Source of the DNA: an uncultured Oscillospiraceae bacterium
GTDB taxonomy: Bacteria > Bacillota > Clostridia > Oscillospirales > Ruminococcaceae
Direction: 5' to 3'
NCBI GenBank assembly: GCA_910583935.1
Contig: CAJTZM010000012.1
Location: 1 to 64,000 of the forward strand
Length of the DNA stretch: 64,000 bases
This document shows positions 62,818 through 64,000 of the stretch, one piece after another (positions within the stretch are counted from its first letter, which is position 1; every line of letters starts with the position of its first letter). Below the pieces are notes generated by a model, which was not told the DNA's origin, searched no databases, and was given only the letters and a program-made list of their open reading frames with translations. Position numbers and translations under genes: made by a program.

Positions 62818-63879
62818 CTAATTCAAATCCTTTTTCTTCAGACTGTATACAAATGCCAGCACTTCAGCAACCGGCTGGTAAAACTTATCCGGAATCTCAT
62901 GGTCCAAATCGACCGTTTCATAAAGGCCTCTTGCCAGGGGCTTATTCTCCGTGATAAAAACGCCGTTTTCTTCGGCTACTGCAACAATACGCAGCGCCAG
63001 ACTGTCCATACCCTTCGCAACCACGACCGGCGCGTTGTTGCGCTCCGGCTCATACCGGATCGCCACGGCAAAATGGGTCGGGTTACGGATGACCACATCC
63101 GCGCTGGGGACCTGCTGCATCATACGCTGACGGGCCTGGGCCTGCTGTTTCTCTCGAATTTTCCCCTTGACCTGCGGATCGCCTTCTGTCTGTTTATATT
63201 CTTCCTTAATTTCCTGCTTGGACATCCGCAGGTTTTTTTCGTAGTCCCACCACTGATAGAAGAAGTCGGCCGCCGCCACAAAAATCATGACAATCGCAGC
63301 CATCTGCGCTATGGACAGGATCATATTCCCGGTCATAGCCATAATCTGGACAAAGTCCATATCCAGCATTCTTGGAAAATTCCAAAATTCCTGCCGGAAC
63401 AGGCTATAAATAATATATCCTAATATAAATATTTTCGCCAGAGATTTGAAAAGCTCAATCACTCCGCGCAAAGAAAACATTTTTTTTATTCCCTGCAGCG
63501 GGTTCAAGCGGTTAAATTTCGGGGCCGCCGCTTTCATGGCGAATAGTCCCCGGGTCTGAGCCACTGTAAAGAGGATGGTAACGCCGCTGCAAATCAGCAG
63601 CATCGGCATGGCCGCGATGGTAAAGACGCCGCAAGCCTCCATAAAAAACGAAGCGATCTCAGAGGTCCCAAATTCCGACAGGGAACCGGCCCGGCTGAAA
63701 AAATTCGTCATACAATTTTGCAAGGTAGATAAAATAAGCGGGCTTAACAGCTTTAATCCATAAAAGGTCGCCAGCAACGAAAACACAACAACGACTTCAC
63801 GGCTTTGGAATATATTGCCTTTCTTTCGTTCGTCTTGTTTTCGTTTGGGTGTAGCTTTTTCGGTTTTCTCGCCGGCCAA
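62818..63879 (-). CDS. flhB: Flagellar type III export protein FlhB
   Basis: A 353-residue export switch protein. A basic start (EKATPKRKQDERKKG), four membrane segments and a cytoplasmic domain with the self-cleavage motif NPTH at 266-269. Cleavage switches export from hook to filament proteins. The start is TTG with AAAGGGGGG upstream; homologues start at this place. Confidence 0.95.
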   Translation of the reverse strand: MAGEKTEKATPKRKQDERKKGNIFQSREVVVVFSLLATFYGLKLLSPLILSTLQNCMTNFFSRAGSLSEFGTSEIASFFMEACGVFTIAAMPMLLICSGVTILFTVAQTRGLFAMKAAAPKFNRLNPLQGIKKMFSLRGVIELFKSLAKIFILGYIIYSLFRQEFWNFPRMLDMDFVQIMAMTGNMILSIAQMAAIVMIFVAAADFFYQWWDYEKNLRMSKQEIKEEYKQTEGDPQVKGKIREKQQAQARQRMMQQVPSADVVIRNPTHFAVAIRYEPERNNAPVVVAKGMDSLALRIVAVAEENGVFITENKPLARGLYETVDLDHEIPDKFYQPVAEVLAFVYSLKKKDLN

Positions 63880-63912
63880 GCAAAATCCCCCCTTTAAAGC
63901 CCGTCTAAAGCG

Positions 63913-64000
63913 TTACGAGGCCAACGCCATAAATGCGCGCTGCAAATTTTCCAACATTAAGCGCATATAATGATCCGTAAAAGAAGCGATCGGGTTTGCA
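63913..64000 (-). CDS. fliR: Probable FliR, C-terminal end only
   Basis: The last 28 residues (ending in LENLQRAFMALAS) run to a TAA at 63913-63915, and the rest lies beyond the window. The identity rests on position: fliR comes directly before flhB in most Firmicute flagellar operons, and a short amphipathic tail fits. The sequence alone does not prove it. Confidence 0.6.
   Translation of the reverse strand, partial: ANPIASFTDHYMRLMLENLQRAFMALAS

Noticed and set aside
1..64000. Mobile elements, CRISPR arrays or prophage
   Set aside because: No transposase, integrase, phage gene or regularly spaced repeat was seen; long inverted repeats are terminators or promoter elements.

Overview
The window reads as chromosomal DNA of an anaerobic, motile, endospore-forming Firmicute of class Clostridia, most like the Oscillospirales/Ruminococcaceae. 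This rests on inference, not a database match. The signs are SpmA/SpmB, a SpoIID-domain protein, a SpoVB-like flippase and an AbrB/SpoVT-type regulator (spore former), the paired GlgC/GlgD glycogen enzymes, formate-tetrahydrofolate ligase, CheC/CheD with a flagellar export cluster, strong AGGAGG ribosome binding sites and frequent TTG/GTG starts. Most genes lie on the minus strand in compact operons, often joined by ATGA overlaps. No insertion sequence, prophage, CRISPR array or rRNA is visible. The only tRNA is cut by the left edge.

Layout, left to right. 1-10 kb: a tRNA with its promoter, then hslO, a methyltransferase and a YerC/TrpR-like regulator; then lysA, engB, lon; then clpX, clpP, tig. 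This is a protein-quality-control block (Hsp33, Lon, ClpXP, trigger factor). 10.5-16.3 kb: metallophosphoesterase, thrC, membrane dipeptidase, yraN, rnhB, rbgA and lepB. 16.7-19 kb: a stand-alone pyruvate-kinase C-terminal-domain protein, an AbrB regulator and spmA-spmB on the plus strand. 19.5-25.4 kb: the glycogen operon glgB-glgC-glgD-glgA. 25.6-26.7 kb: gap.

27-32.5 kb is mixed: an orphan soluble histidine kinase, an EamA exporter, an unknown membrane protein, a SpoIID-domain protein, an unknown protein and a NUDIX hydrolase. 32.7-36 kb: clpB behind a ribbon-helix-helix-like protein, with a perfect inverted repeat over the promoter. 36-47 kb: two half-size TSUP proteins, ruvX, a histidine phosphatase, upp, rpiB, tsaB, tsaE, fhs, a RodA/FtsW protein, a radical SAM protein, a SpoVB-like flippase and a full-length TSUP protein. 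47.3-50 kb: an Hpt protein and a REC-HD-GYP-PAS-GGDEF protein for cyclic-di-GMP turnover. 50-55.3 kb: a DUF4349-like lipoprotein and a MacB-type ABC transporter with a very large coiled-coil permease. 55.5-57 kb: guaB. 57.3-64 kb: cheD, cheC, two rod/hook proteins, a sigma-28 factor, flhA, flhB and the end of a gene that is probably fliR.

No clearly new multi-gene system stands out. The best leads are regulatory: the inverted repeat at the RHH-clpB promoter, the array of three 12-mers with a 23-bp palindrome between fhs and rodA, and the candidate operator of the YerC-like regulator. All similarities are judged by eye from motifs; no search was run.
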